From contig JAQFVV010006548.1 of the NCBI GenBank assembly GCA_028023455.1, forward strand, positions 186,001-250,000: 64,000 bases of DNA, in the 5' to 3' direction. Positions 1 to 13,329 of this stretch are shown here, piece after piece. How positions within the stretch are numbered: position 1 is the stretch's first letter; each line of letters starts with the position of its first letter. The position numbers were made by a program, and so were the translations under genes. The notes beneath the pieces are model-generated. The model worked only from the letters and a program-made list of their open reading frames with translations, was not told the origin of the DNA and did no database searches. The DNA is from Epiperipatus broadwayi. Its lineage: Eukaryota > Onychophora > Udeonychophora > Euonychophora > Peripatidae.

Positions 1-3000
1 GTTTTAGATTTGTTTTTCTCATCTACTTTGCAATATTTTTAGCAAAGGCAGTGAATCCCGCTGAGTTATCGATTTTTCTCTCTTTTTTAAAAAAGGTGGT
101 TCCCTTGTTTTTAACTCAGATTAATTTATTCAAATTATTTTAAAATCTATTTTTGTCTTTAACATTTAATTACGTCAAAATTCAGGGAAAAAGATTATTT
201 TTATATTATATATATATTTTTAAAAACACATTTGAAATTCGTAAACATCTTACTTTATATGTAACACATTTAACTGAAATTTATCTTTATATGCTTGAAT
301 ATCCTAGCACCTCACTGATGTTGCCAATAGCAGAAACCGGTCTGGGGTTGGGAATATTCTGCAAACTTATTTTGTGAGCTCTATATATAACATTTGTAAA
401 TACAAGCTTATTAAATTAGGTCATTTGACTTGACTTTTTTTTTTTTTGTAATTATATGTAAAATATAACAATTTCTATATTATTTTTAAAATAAAATTGA
501 AATAAAACAAAACTGTAATGCTTTTAAATCTATGGCGTTTTCGTTACACATACAGCAAGGTTTACATTAATTTATTTAATAAATTATAATATGTATGTGT
601 ATATACAATAATTTATTACACGCATATATGTGTTGAACGATGTATGCTATAATACATGCACACACATGATCATTACAATATTTAGGTTTAATTTTAATTT
701 GACAAATGCAGACTTGGGTATATAAATAGGGAAATAGATACTACTATCTAAAATAGTAGGTGAAACAGGATGATTGATAGATCTGACTGTTTCAACATCT
801 GTAATAATATTCAGTATATTGTATATAATTTTTAAAAGATATTTTTAATCATAGTTGCAATAATTTTGAATTTAATTTTAATATTATTTACTTTTACACA
901 GTGTATATAAAAGAGTATGTAATTTTATAAAAAAGAAAGCATATAAAAAATTTGATGCATATATTGGATTTATATCTTGGCATAAATGAAGCAGGTTCAA
1001 AGTAGATATTTCCTCCAGAATTATTTTTATATCAAGAGTAGTGACTAAGAACTCAAAAAAATTATCTAGTGAAAATACTAATCTACTTATTTAATGCTAT
1101 TAGTGAAATACTATATCAGTTGTCTACATTTTTTATTATCATACTTTCAATTAATGGTAGGTTACATCTCCATTGCTTTTCCAGTATCTATGGTATTGTA
1201 GAAAGCACATGCCTACAATCTAGAGTTTGAATATGAGCTACATGAAATTGAAATTTTTTTCAAGTCACAAGCAAGTTTATAGTTTTATTTTCAGATAGTT
1301 AGCTACAAGCCAGTCCTGCTGGTTGGTAAATGGATATCTACTTATTAATAGTTAGAGGATAAAGATGATTGGTTATTTGAATTAGTCAATGACTGCAAAT
1401 GTAGTAATTATAAAAAGTAAGAAACATGATTATAGTACAGGATTTATCTTTAAGTTTTAATTGGTTCAGCTAGTTCTAAAAAAGGAAGTGGCATATGACC
1501 TATTTATAGATTTAGGCAAGCAAAAGTAACAGGCATTATATAGTATGGCCATTGATTTTGCATTCTGGTAAGAAGCATTGATTTATGTTATATTCATTTT
1601 ATTTTAATCTTTTCCTGCTATTTGAATATCCTAGCATTTTGATCTATGCTAACTTATATTTATAGTTATATAGATATGAAAGTAGATCTGTTATAAACCA
1701 AATCTAAAAACTTTTAATCATTTGGAAAGTACATGACCAATAAATTGATTGTTTGATCCTTGTTTGGAAGGTCATATGAAATTCAAGCACCACTTACAGA
1801 ATGACACAATTCATTCAATTGATCAAGTTGAGATTTTTTTTTATCTCAGTTGCAATCCAAGAATCTCTAGTTTTTTAAAATATCACATCATTCTCAATTT
1901 ATATTTAATTAAATGGAACTGTGGATCATGGAATCCGCAGTGTATTTATTATTATTAATATTTTTTTAAGAAATCATGGAATCTTTCATGAATTTTTACA
2001 AGTTCAGTTGATATTTTTTATATTTTAAGAATAGTTTCATGGTATTGTAATATATTAGTCTTGCATGGTTTAGAATTTAAATTAAGATAAAGTTTAGAGA
2101 TTTTTATAAATGTTTCTAAGTAAGTTTATGAATTTATTTTTCAGGTAGTTAGTCCATAGCCAGATTAGCTATTTGGCTGTTTGTATGATTATACTGAATG
2201 ATCACATTTTCAATTCTTTTTTTTTTTCCTGCTTCATTTTTTAAATCCCAATAGCTATTTTCCTTTTTTTAAGATCACTTAATTCTTTCCTATTTCTTTT
2301 CCAAACATCATCTACAGTCCCTTATAAATATTTTTCATAATTTCTTGTCTCTAACTGTGTACCCAATTTATTTTAATTTTTTTAAAAGAAATATCTTGTT
2401 TTATTTACACTTATCACTTTTATATTTCTGATCTTATTTTTTCATCTCCAAATTTACATTTCTAAAATCTCCAATTTTTGAAACTTCATTTTTCCAAATC
2501 TCAAACATTTTTAAAGATTGATTTAATTTACATTGCAGAAAACTAATTATTATTTTTTTTGCCTACACTGAAGTAATAAGCATTACAAATATAATGCATT
2601 AGAATATTTTTATGATGTTTTCTTGCAAATTATTTGTCAATTGTTTCCATTGATAGAAAATTCTTTTACTGCAATGATTTCTTGCAAGCCATTATGTTAG
2701 AAAGAAAAGAATTGAATGTAATATATTTTCTAAAAATAATTATTTAGTTTGTGTGTACATATGTTTTTATATAAATTTTTTTGTTTATAATTTTTATGAA
2801 GAACTAATTATTTGAAACAATTGTAAGTTTTTTGTAGTGGCTATGAATGAGTTGAGGATAAAGGAGTAAGCTAAACAAAGTGTGATATATATATACTGTG
2901 ATGATCGCTTTATATATGTTGAAATTATTTCCATTTTATAGGACGCCCCCTGATATTAACATCAAGAAATAGATTGACACATTTTTATATATATTTAAAC

Positions 3001-4249
3001 AATATTTGCTTTAATATGATGCTGATGACCACTACACAGCCCCTATTTGCAATACCTGGCTAAATCATGATGAATGTAAATTACTCCCAATAAATGGATA
3101 TGGAATAAATATGTAGACCAGTCAGTATTACAAATAAAATACACTAATAATAAAACTATATTTCATTTCAAAATATATCTGTTCAGTCAAATCCTTTTTT
3201 TTTCTTTCAATAAAACCATTTCCCCAAATTTTAATTCATACACACACAAAAAAAAAAACAATAATTCTTTAGAAAGTGTCCAAGGTTTCTTTGATTAATT
3301 TAAACCTTAATTTTCAATTACACTAGAAAGGTTTATGTTTAATTATATTTGCAGTACAGCAAACCCCTGGTTTTTAATATATTTAAAAATACAACTACAT
3401 ACAGACAAACTTTTAAATATGACATTTATTAAACTCGTGTTTCCTATCATAGACACATGCATATATCTAATATGTGGTAAATATAATTGCTACACTTTTC
3501 TATAACAGTTACTCTAGGAAATAGCCACTTCAGATCCAAATCTTGATTTAGCAAAACTACAAACTACAGAGTTAGCCTTTTTTAGAATTATCCTTAATTT
3601 AATATAAAATCTCGAATGAGTCCCATATAGATCTAGAAGTATTTAACCATTTGACAGTAAACAAACAACTGCATATATAATATAAGACAACCTATGCAAA
3701 ATTTAATTCACAACAATCAAAAAAGGAAAGCTAAATTACATGTAAATGAATTTGATAGCAATTTAAATAATCTACTTAAAATTACTTATAATTATTATTC
3801 GTATTATTTAACACTTGGATTCTTTATTTTACTTTTTTTTACATGGATACTTTACATTTAAAACTAATATTACATCTTCCTTTTTTTTTTTAACTGACAA
3901 GTTCTAAAAAAAATATTTGATTAACATGTACATTAAAGAAAAATTCTTTACAAAATGTTAACATTTATACATGCAATTCAGAGCTAATTTCTTTTTAAAT
4001 CTTTTTTTTTTTAATTTCAGTTGCATTAAAATGCAACTAACTTTTTTTTTAAAACTTTCACTTCCTGTTTTTAAACAATTCATAATATAAAATATAGCTT
4101 GTTAGTATCAAATATAATCTAAAACAAAACTTAAAAAGGTTAAGAGGAAGTCTAAATAGGTTTTTTTTTTAAACTAGCAAAGCAAATTTTGTATCGGTGG
4201 CTTGTTTTCTTTATGATGGCAATTATTAATCAATTCATACATGACCATT
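1..4249. other. AT-rich spacer, no gene recognised
   Basis: The stretch consists of AT-rich sequence with poly-T tracts (for example near 430, 2220, 3885 and 4000) and short TA runs. Reading frames are short and have no recognisable motif or codon bias. I see no tRNA, no conserved coding segment and no clear element boundary until the LTR that begins at 4254. Confidence 0.6.
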
Positions 4250-4253
4250 ATAT

Positions 4254-6851
4254 TGAAGCAGTCGGATCTGAGTTCGATCCTGGCTTCATGTTGTTTACCC
4301 TAGTGCTAACCTTAAATTTCCGATGCAATGGGGCTTTATACGTTCAATCCACGCTAATTTCCATAATGAATAACTTGTTTCAAATACGTAGTAAAATTAA
4401 TTAGTTTAGTTTAAATTTGATCAATTCTCTAAATAAATTCATGATAAAATATTCATGAATTTATATATATTAAATTGCGTGGATTGTGCGTATATATATT
4501 TGTAAATATTAAATATATATAATTGTTCGAAAGTTTCATTGCGTCGGGAATACTTGTTTTTTTCACCTTTAAATAATTTGTAAAGTTTCGTAGATTAAAA
4601 GGTACATTCCTTCGATAAGCTTTAAAATTCTTAAAAACAATAGTAAAGTTTTATGAATTGGAAAAAGATAAGGATTCATTTTTCTAATTAAATCATTTTC
4701 AAATCTTAAGAATTCATTTTCAATTAGAGAAGGAATTCAAGCTAATTAGTTTGAAAGCCTTATCGAAGGAATGTATTTGAAAACAACTAATTATAAAAAA
4801 ACACATTGATAATAAAATGAGCGCTAGCCTTAAGGCATCTGGACAATAGATATAACCCTGAAAAGTCAGGAGGGAAAAAAAACTAGCTTTGTTGTAGAGT
4901 AGTGCAGTGAACTCTGTGCGTATAAAAATTGTATTTCATCATGATAGAGGGCTAGAACATCAGGAATCTGGCTATGGTTCCTAAAGTCCCGAGAAATCTT
5001 CAATGGAGCTGCTGAACCTTTTTCCGGACCGATCATTCTGCTAAAATTATGAAAGCTACTAAAATACTGTTCCAGTAGTCAACCAATGATGCCTACGTTT
5101 TCAACAACTTGGAGATGTAACTTAAGGACCAGCAGAAGGGGTAATATATTTCTATAATGAACGTTAAACTTTCTGGCCAGTTCGAACTTTATTTTACACT
5201 CCTCCTATTTAAGAGCTCTTTATTATTTAATGTAAAAATCTTTATAAAATGCTACTATAAATTTATATTGTAATTCTTTCAATCTCTAGTCTTTAAACTT
5301 TTTCTTTTCTTACCTGGCGGTTCGTTTAACATATTATATATATGTATTTATCGTGTGATTTATTAATGCTATTTAAAAATTATATGCCAATAATCTTTCT
5401 CCTCTGTTCTGTTTGCCTCATGCAAATATTATAATATTAATTTCAAATAGTAATTCTCGCCCATTAGAACTAAATTTGAAAGTTCTATTAATCATCGAGT
5501 CGAAAGAAAATATTACATGTTTATTATTTTTATAATTGGCTAATAATAAACTATTAGCTCCGTTTTTCACCTATGTCCCCAGCTCCTAAGTTACAAGTGT
5601 TTATATATATTCATATAATGTTAAAATGGTATTTTCTTGCTTCACTAATGTTGATTTATTAATTCAAATATAATGTTAAATGTTTTTATTGCAAAAGGGC
5701 CGATAAAGGGTTAAATAGATTTTAATTCAACTTTTGTTGTTATTTTGTATTAAGATTCAGGAAGAGCACGATATTAGGGCATAATTAATATAGTTTCCAA
5801 ATATTTTCAAATAAGTTGTCTTAAAAGCCCGTTTGACTTTAATTAATTGGTCAAGTCATCATGTAGAGCATTCTACATGGGTTTTATTTTTCAACGATGA
5901 CTATCAAGTCATCATCATCGAACGTTGCTGACGTAAGGCAATCTTCCGCTCCGTTAGGCTGGTCGATGATCATATTCTCTTATTTAAATTTCTAGAGGAA
6001 GAAAGTACTTTCTTTCCTATTCATTAGTCAAAGGGCGTAAGACTTGCCAAATGCAAGCCGCCATAGGACTTCGATCATCGACTAGCGATCATCTTTCAAT
6101 TTTACTCTCTGCCTTGTAATTCGTCAGTACCGTTGCATCTTTGTCCCGGTAAAACCCGCTCCATGCTCGCAATTCGTGATGAAGTGATTTAAATTAAAGT
6201 CGAACCAATTCTCAAATATATTTAGTTTAAATCAGTTTTCAAATCAAGATTAAAGTTATGCCTTAAAATACGTTTTGCTCTTCATGGATAGATTTCCGAA
6301 TGTGAAAATAAATCTCACATTCCACCTTAATAAAATTAGAACAATCATTTCCGTTCTTAATGAATACCTTTATCTGCCTTTATATTTCTCGTTGGGGGCA
6401 TAGACATAGAATCCCATGTTGTGTAATACTTGTTGGCATATGATAAGGACCGCCACTCTTATTATATTTATAAATTCTTTTAAAGACTAGAGGTAACTAA
6501 TGCAATCTATATTTTATTGAACAAAACAAATTATTATTATTATTAAATATTTTCTAACATACTTGGTTTCTTAGTTCATCATTCTTTTTATAATTATTTA
6601 AATGTTAATACTCGCTGTCTGTGTTGGCAACCCGAACATACATATGATTCGATTTATAAAATTATTCAAAGTATATTAGTGTTACTCAGGAGTCTCTAGT
6701 CCTCACCAACCGTTGAGCTAGTTCTTGGCGCATGGCACTGTGCCGTCGATTTCTGCTATCTGAGCTGTTGAGTTGGGTTTGAATTCAGTTTTGGTTCAGC
6801 TGAGTTTGAATCCGATTTGACTTGCGGTGGTGGTGGGTTGCGACCGGTACA
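4254..6851 (+). repeat. 5' LTR of element C
   Basis: The repeat is 2598 bp and bounded by TG and CA. Its first ~35 bases form a hairpin: TGAAGC pairs with GCTTCA around a tRNA T-arm/box-B-like GAGTTCGATCC. It differs from the 3' copy by scattered substitutions, by small A-tract changes, and by lacking the 12 bases found at 10311-10322 of the other copy. No open frame of note lies inside. Confidence 0.9.
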
Positions 6852-8298
6852 TGGTTATGTTTTTGGCTGCCCAATTGTTGTGGCTCGACTTAATAAACCC
6901 CACACATGCCCTGGAGATTAGAATTGTGATTTTAGTTACTCAGTTAATTGAAATCCCAATAAAGTAAATGTTTCTGTAGAGTGATATTTTTTAAAAAAAA
7001 GTGTTATATATATATACTGAAATGATTTAATAAATTAAAATATCATTTTCTAATTCTTTCTTATAAAAATGTTTTCAAGATTATTTTTTTAAATGTTCGT
7101 TCAGTAAAAGATTCGTTAGTTAAAATAATTATTCATATGTATATATATTAATTATACGTGTACTATATCAGTATATATATTATACGTTTGTGTTATACGC
7201 GTTCGTGACAATAGGAAAAATATCGTTAGCAAAGTAGTAAGAGTCCATAGATCAAAGCATTGGGGTAAAAATAAATGAAATGTTTTTCTGTGTCAAAATT
7301 AATTATGTTTATCTCAGTTGTTATAATTAAAAATATCTAATATGATATCATATAAGTCTTAATTTCAAAGTATTGCTTGCTAGCATATATATTAAATGTT
7401 CGCTCCGTATTTTTAGTAGTCTCAAAGTAGGCGAAGACCTTCAAACTGGGAATTATCTGTCAAGCGGTCCGATGCAGTGTGACATTACGCTTTAATGACA
7501 ATAATTTCTAGAGTAACCTCAAAGCAGGTGAAGACCCTTTGTGTACACCAAGCAGCCAGATGCAGTTGGCAAAATGCTTAAATGGTTTGCACGCTTTCAT
7601 GCTAGCAAGATTTAGAATAATATCTCCAATAAAAGTTCTTGTAATATTAATTTTGACATTTTTTTTGGTGTTAAAGCCTCATGCTTAGTAAAAATGAAGT
7701 AGTGAACTCCTATATTTAAACTCAGGTCATGAACGCGTTAGCTGTTATTAAATAATATTACTCATCATCAATTCAATTGTTTTATTAAAGGTTAAGTCAA
7801 TCATATGTGGTTTGGGGGTCAATGGGTTATATCACATGCCCTATTGATCTCATTTTGCTCACTGGCGCCCATATAAATAAATTTGTCAGCAAATTTGATT
7901 GTCAGCACAGTAGTGGGTCAATCGCCATAATAAAAAACCAAGTGTGTTCAATACAGAATGATTTGTTGTATCTGCTAATACATAATATTTGTATATCACT
8001 GTATAGTTTTTTTTTCAAACATGGGAGAACAGAACAGTTGAACAAAGGGAAAGTGAATAATGTTTTTTTTTCTTATCTTTAATATTTTTGAATACATGTC
8101 TCAGTCAAACAGTTAATATAAAGAGCTAACCAAGAAAACGTAGGTAAACTAAAAAAGGCAGATTATATAGATTGGGGAAATAATATGCAGCAGCTAATGA
8201 AGATTGGGACAATGGACCTGTAGTCAGAGACCTCATTAAAATTTACTAAAGAGAAAAAATATTTTAAGCATACAGAGAGTACTCTAAGTGAATTCACG
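6852..8298 (+). other. Element C leader / internal non-coding region
   Basis: This is non-coding sequence between the 5' LTR and the Gag-like frame, containing the primer-site candidate near 6864. A diverged tandem duplication of ~95 bp is visible at ~7420-7510 and ~7512-7605; both copies contain CTCAAAG, AGGYGAAGACC and GATGCAGT. Such repeats in a retrotransposon leader could be packaging or regulatory structures; that role is inference. The frame at 7807-8082 has no recognisable content. Confidence 0.55.
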
Positions 8299-8346
8299 TT
8301 GTTCATTATATTGATTGTTTATTACATTATTTTCTTATTTTTAAAA

Positions 8347-8934
8347 ATGGGAAAAGACACTTTACAAACGATCCTCAGAGAAATGAGAGAAGATCAAAAG
8401 GTACTGATGATGATGATGGAAAGGCTGGTGAGGCTCGAGGAAGCACGAGGCATCCAAGCCAACTCAAATCTAGAAAATGTAAAGCTTCAGCAAGAAATAA
8501 ATCCCTCTGAAGACCCAAAAATAGAAAATGAAGATGATCAGGCCACACCAAAAGAAGTTGTGGACAGCAAGGAAAACAACAGTGGTGAGGATGAGTCCAG
8601 TTACGAAGCAGTGGAAGAAGCGGATATGGATAGAGAAAAAGAAAAAGATGTTCAGACCACTAGTCCAATGAAACTAAAAGTGGAAATGGGACAGATGATG
8701 AGTCCTCAACTTAGTATGAAGAAGTTACAGACGCCAATGCCTGGATCCTTGATACAGATTCAAATTTTCAAAGATGACCCAGGAGAGAACCCCATCGCTC
8801 ATCGAGATAATATTAAAGAATTGTTGTTTGTGCATTCGGTCGCAGAAAAGGCCATAGAATTAATGACAGTAATAGACTATGGGAACTTACACACAACTGT
8901 AGAGACAGATATATATATACAGAAGACCAGCTGA
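8347..8934 (+). CDS. Gag-like protein of element C
   Basis: The frame is open from 8299, but the first 16 residues form an AT-encoded hydrophobic run, so the methionine at 8347 (195 residues) is the more plausible start. The N-terminus (MGKDTLQTILREMREDQ..., then ERLVRLEEARG) is an amphipathic coiled coil, as often found at the start of Ty3/Gypsy Gag. It is followed by an acidic, Glu/Ser-rich linker. The last ~60 residues show only a faint capsid resemblance. There is no CCHC zinc knuckle, so the capsid/nucleocapsid part is truncated. It may supply assembly in trans or be a relic. Family assignment rests on context (between LTRs) plus the coiled coil. Confidence 0.5.
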   Translation: MGKDTLQTILREMREDQKVLMMMMERLVRLEEARGIQANSNLENVKLQQEINPSEDPKIENEDDQATPKEVVDSKENNSGEDESSYEAVEEADMDREKEKDVQTTSPMKLKVEMGQMMSPQLSMKKLQTPMPGSLIQIQIFKDDPGENPIAHRDNIKELLFVHSVAEKAIELMTVIDYGNLHTTVETDIYIQKTS

Positions 8935-9164
8935 CATGACCATAGGAAAATGAGACTTGATAAACGGACCGATTTTTTTAAACTTATTATAAGCGGAATA
9001 TTAAAAAAAATTGATTGTAGTGAGACATGTATAATTTTTGTAGCTTGGGCAGGTTATATTATTCACGCTCATGCTGTTCTCCCAGAGTCTATACACTTAT
9101 GCAACTATATCCTGCGTAAGTAAAGTCATTTTTTTTCATTGTTTTTTTTTTAAGTGAAAAGAAA

Positions 9165-11775
9165 TGAAGCAGTCGGATCTGAGTTCGATCCTGGCTTCAT
9201 GTTGTTTACCCTAGTGCTAACCTTAAATTTCCGATGCAATGGGGCTTTATACGTTCAATCCACGCTAATTTCCATAATGAATAACTTGTTTCAAATACGT
9301 AGTAAAATTAATTAGTTTAGTTTAAATTTGATCAATTCTCTAAATAAATTCATGATAAAATATTCATGAATTTATATATATTAAATTGCGTGGATTGTGC
9401 GTATATATATTTGTAAATATTAAATATATATAATTGTTCGAAAGTTTCATTGCGTCGGGAATACTTGTTTTTTTCACCTTTAAATAATTTGTAAAGTTTC
9501 GTAGATTAAAAGCTACATTCCTTCGATAAGCTTTAAAATTCTTAAAAACAATAGTAAAGTTTTATGAATTGGAAAAAGATAAGGATTCATTTTTCTAATT
9601 AAATCATTTTCAAATCTTAAGAATTCATTTTCAATTAGAGAAGGAATTCAAGCTAATTAGTTTGAAAGCCTTATCGAAGGAATGTATTTGAAAACAACTA
9701 ATTATAAAAAAACACATTGATAATAAAATGAGCGCTAGCCTTAAGGCATCTGGACAATAGATATAGCCCTGAAAAGTCAGGAGGAAAAAAAAAACTAGCT
9801 TTGTTGTAGAGTAGTGCAGTGAACTCTGTGCGTATAAAAATTATATTTCATCATGATAGAGGGCTAGAACATCAGGAATCTGGCTATGGTTCCTAAAGTC
9901 CCGAGAAATCTTCAATGGAGCTGCTGAACCTTTTTCCGGACCGATCATTCTGCTAAAATTATGAAAGCTACTAAAATACTGTTCCAGTAGTCAACCAATG
10001 ATGCCTACGTTTTCAACAACTTGGAGATGTAACTTAAGGACCAGCAGAAGGGGTAATATATTTCTATAATGAACGTTAAACTTTCTGGCCAGTTCGAACT
10101 TTATTTTACACTCCTCCTATTTAAGAGCTCTTTATTATTTAATGTAAAAATCTTTATAAAATGCTACTATAAATTTATATTGTAATTCTTTCAATCTCTA
10201 GTCTTTAAACTTTTTCTTTTCTTACCTGGCGGTTCGTTTAACATATTATATATATGTATTTATCGTGTGATTTATTAATGCTATTTAAAAATTATATGCC
10301 AATAATCTTTCAACTCGATGAGCTCCTCTGTTCTGTTTGCCTCATGCAAATATTATAATATTAATTTCAAATAGTAATTCTCGCCCATTAGAACTAAATT
10401 TGAAAGTTCTATTAATCATCGAGTCGAAAGAAAATATTACATGTTTATTATTTTTATAATTGGCTAATAATAAACTATTAGCTCCGTTTTTCACCTATGT
10501 CCCCAGCTCCTAAGTTACAAGTGTTTATATATATTCATATAATGTTAAAATGGTATTTTCTTGCTTCACTAATGTTGATTTATTAATTCAAATATAATGT
10601 TAAATGTTTTTATTGCAAAAGGGCCGATAAAGGGTTAAATAGATTTTAATTCAACTTTTGTTGTTATTTTGTATTAAGATTCAGGAAGAGCACGATATTA
10701 GGGCATAATTAATATAGTTTCCAAATATTTTCAAATAAGTTGTCTTAAAAGCCCGTTTGACTTTAATTAATTGGTCAAGTCATCATGTAGAGCATTCTAC
10801 ATGGGTTTTATTTTTCAACGATGACTATCAAGTCATCATCATCGAACGTTGCTGACGTAAGGCAATCTTCCGCTCCGTTAGGCTGGTCGGTGATCATATT
10901 CTCTTATTTAAATTTCTAGAGGAAGAAAGTACTTCCTTTTCTATTCATTAGTCAAAGGGCGTAAGATTTGCCAAATGCAAGCCGCCATAGGACTTCGATC
11001 ATCGACTAGCGATCATCTTTCAATTTTACTCTCTGCCTTGTAATTCGTCAGTACCGTTGCATCTTTGTCCCGGTAAAACCCGCTCCATGCTCGTAATTCG
11101 TGATGAAGTGATTTAAATTAAAGTCGAACCAATTCTCAAATATATTTAGTTTAAATCAGTTTTCAAATCAAGATTAAAGTTATGCCTTAAAATACGTTTT
11201 GCTCTTCATGGATAGATTTCCGAATGTGAAAATAAATCTCACATTCCACCGTAATAAAATTAGAACAATCATTTCCGTTCTTAATGAATACCTTTATCTG
11301 CCTTTATATTTCTCGTTGGGTGCATAGACATAGAATCCCATGTTGTGTAATACTTGTTGGCATATGATAAGGACCGCCATTCTTATTATATTTATAAATT
11401 CTTTTAAAGACTAGAGGTAACTAATGCAATCTATATTTTATTGAACAAAACAAATTATTATTATTATTAAATATTTTCTAACATACTTGGTTTCTTAGTT
11501 CATCATTCTTTTTATAATTATTTAAATGTTAATACTCGCTGTCTGTGTTGGCAACCCGAACATACATATGATTCGATTTATAAAATTATTCAAAGTATAT
11601 TAGTGTTACTCAGGAGTCTCTAGTCCTCACCAACCGTTGAGCTAGTTCTTGGCGCATGGCACTGTGCCGTCGATTTCTGCTATCTGAGCTGTTGAGTTGG
11701 GTTTGAATTCAGTTTTGGTTCAGCTGAGTTTGAATCCGATTTGACTTGCGGTGGTGGTGGGTTTTGACCGGTACA
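9165..11775 (+). repeat. 3' LTR of element C
   Basis: This 2611-bp repeat matches 4254-6851 and has a 12-bp insertion at 10311-10322. The upstream junction is the purine tract aagtgaaaagaaa. The downstream junction is CCGGTACA followed by the target duplication ATAT. Confidence 0.9.
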
Positions 11776-11779
11776 ATAT

Positions 11780-13310
11780 CCTTTAACAATTCCAGTTTTG
11801 AAATATGAAATAAGCGCTGTTTCTTTGTTTTAACTAGAGATTTATTAGAATATAGCTTGTAAAGTGTCAGAAATCCAGCTTATATTAGCAGTTGGCAGTT
11901 TATTCACTTTGTCTACTTGTTCATCATAATAACTTTCCTTGCAGTTTAATCAGAATCCAGACAGTGCTTTAAGAAAAACTGACTTTATATAAGTTTTACT
12001 TCTTGTTTTTGAACACCTGATTTTTGCAGGCTTTAATTAATCTTATTTTTCACACCTTTATGATTGGATTTTATTTTAATTTAGAAGAGTTTGAAAAACA
12101 TTTTTGTTGCTTAATTGAATGAACTTGCTAAACACTCGATAATTAAATTTCCTGATTTTTTTTTCATTCTTGTTTTTGAATCTCATCAAAACCAGCTTAA
12201 TCTTTTTTTAATTTAATTATTTAAAATTTTTTTTTTTAACTGAGTTGTTTTGTAATACATTCTTTGATAAGAGAGTTTTGATATATTTTACTAGTTTCAC
12301 TTAAATTTATATATATGTATTTTACAAACCTATTACATTTTTTTTTTTTTAAAAAAAAGACAATTATTTACATTTGAATATTGCCTATTATTAGTACATC
12401 ATATAATACTTTTCTTAAAAATTTTTTGACTGCTGTATTTATTAGCATCCTCACAACTCTGAAAATCGTTTCTCATTCTCACTCATGTGAAAGACCACAT
12501 GGCTGACATGGTAATGAATAAGACATTGTTTATTTTAACATACATAACCAATTGTTAATGTAAAAGATTTATATATATATATATTAATAAAAAAGGTAAT
12601 AAAATATTGCAATTATCTTTCAGAATTTCATTAATTAAAGAAGTCATTATTTGTATAAAAATTGTATTGCCATTTTCCCACAATTCTTCATGATAAGCAT
12701 ACTATTTTAATGTAATGTTCAGTCATTCTGTTTCATGTTCTTGTGTGGCCAAATGTTGTAAAATAGCCGACTTAAAAATTTTAATAGCAGTAGCCTAATC
12801 TTGAACATTAAATCAGTGTTACAAATTGCTACTAAATTGAAATAAAATTTATGCGTCATAACACGGCCGATGGTTTGGTTACATTTGGAACTCTAGTAGA
12901 TAATAAGAATTTTGCATATAACTAATAAAAAACTAAGGACACCATAATATATAGAAACTTGTTTCAGATTTATATAGTTATACAGGCTAATTAGCTTAGA
13001 TTGATAACATTTATATTTTTCAATTTGGCAGATAGGTTGATAGTGTAAGAGAGATAAATGATAGCTGCGAGGAAAGTACATTAGATCCTAAATGTCTAGG
13101 TGCACTTTTCCAAGATTCAAAACTCCTAACTGATGAAAGCCTTAAGCTTGAAACCAGTCTGGGAACATTCGATAAGCACACAGGATAGAGATTTATTAAG
13201 GACTTCCACCTGACATTATTTCTTACTAAAGCTTATGGTAAATGGCATAGAGATGGTAAAAAAGTATGCTGCTTTTTAACTAATGCATATATTATTTCTT
13301 TAATGTTATT
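11780..13310. other. Spacer, nothing recognised
   Basis: AT-rich unique-looking sequence with poly-T and TA runs. Small frames, including one on the minus strand at 12893-13081, show no motif and are best regarded as chance. Confidence 0.5.
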
Positions 13311-13329
13311 TTTTGGTTATAATTCTTTT

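Larger units (their letters stand above)
4254..11775 (+). mobile_element. Non-autonomous LTR retrotransposon C (Gypsy-like, long LTRs)
   Basis: Two nearly identical direct repeats (4254-6851 and 9165-11775) begin TGAAGCAG, end CCGGTACA and enclose 2.3 kb. The flanking ATAT at 4250-4253 and 11776-11779 is a 4-bp target duplication. A purine tract (9151-9164) abuts the second repeat. A primer-binding-site candidate, TGGCTGCCCAATTG, lies at 6864, 12 nt inside the first LTR; a similar site is used by element A. The only coding region is a Gag-like frame. No protease, reverse transcriptase, RNase H or integrase is present, so it must borrow enzymes (large-retrotransposon-derivative type). The near-identity of the LTRs indicates recent insertion. 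The superfamily assignment is inferred from the 4-bp duplication and primer-site similarity. Confidence 0.88.

Noticed and set aside
153-4404. Short frames at 153-377, 1749-1958 and 4189-4404
   Set aside because: Low complexity, AT-driven, no motifs; the last one runs across the LTR boundary at 4254.
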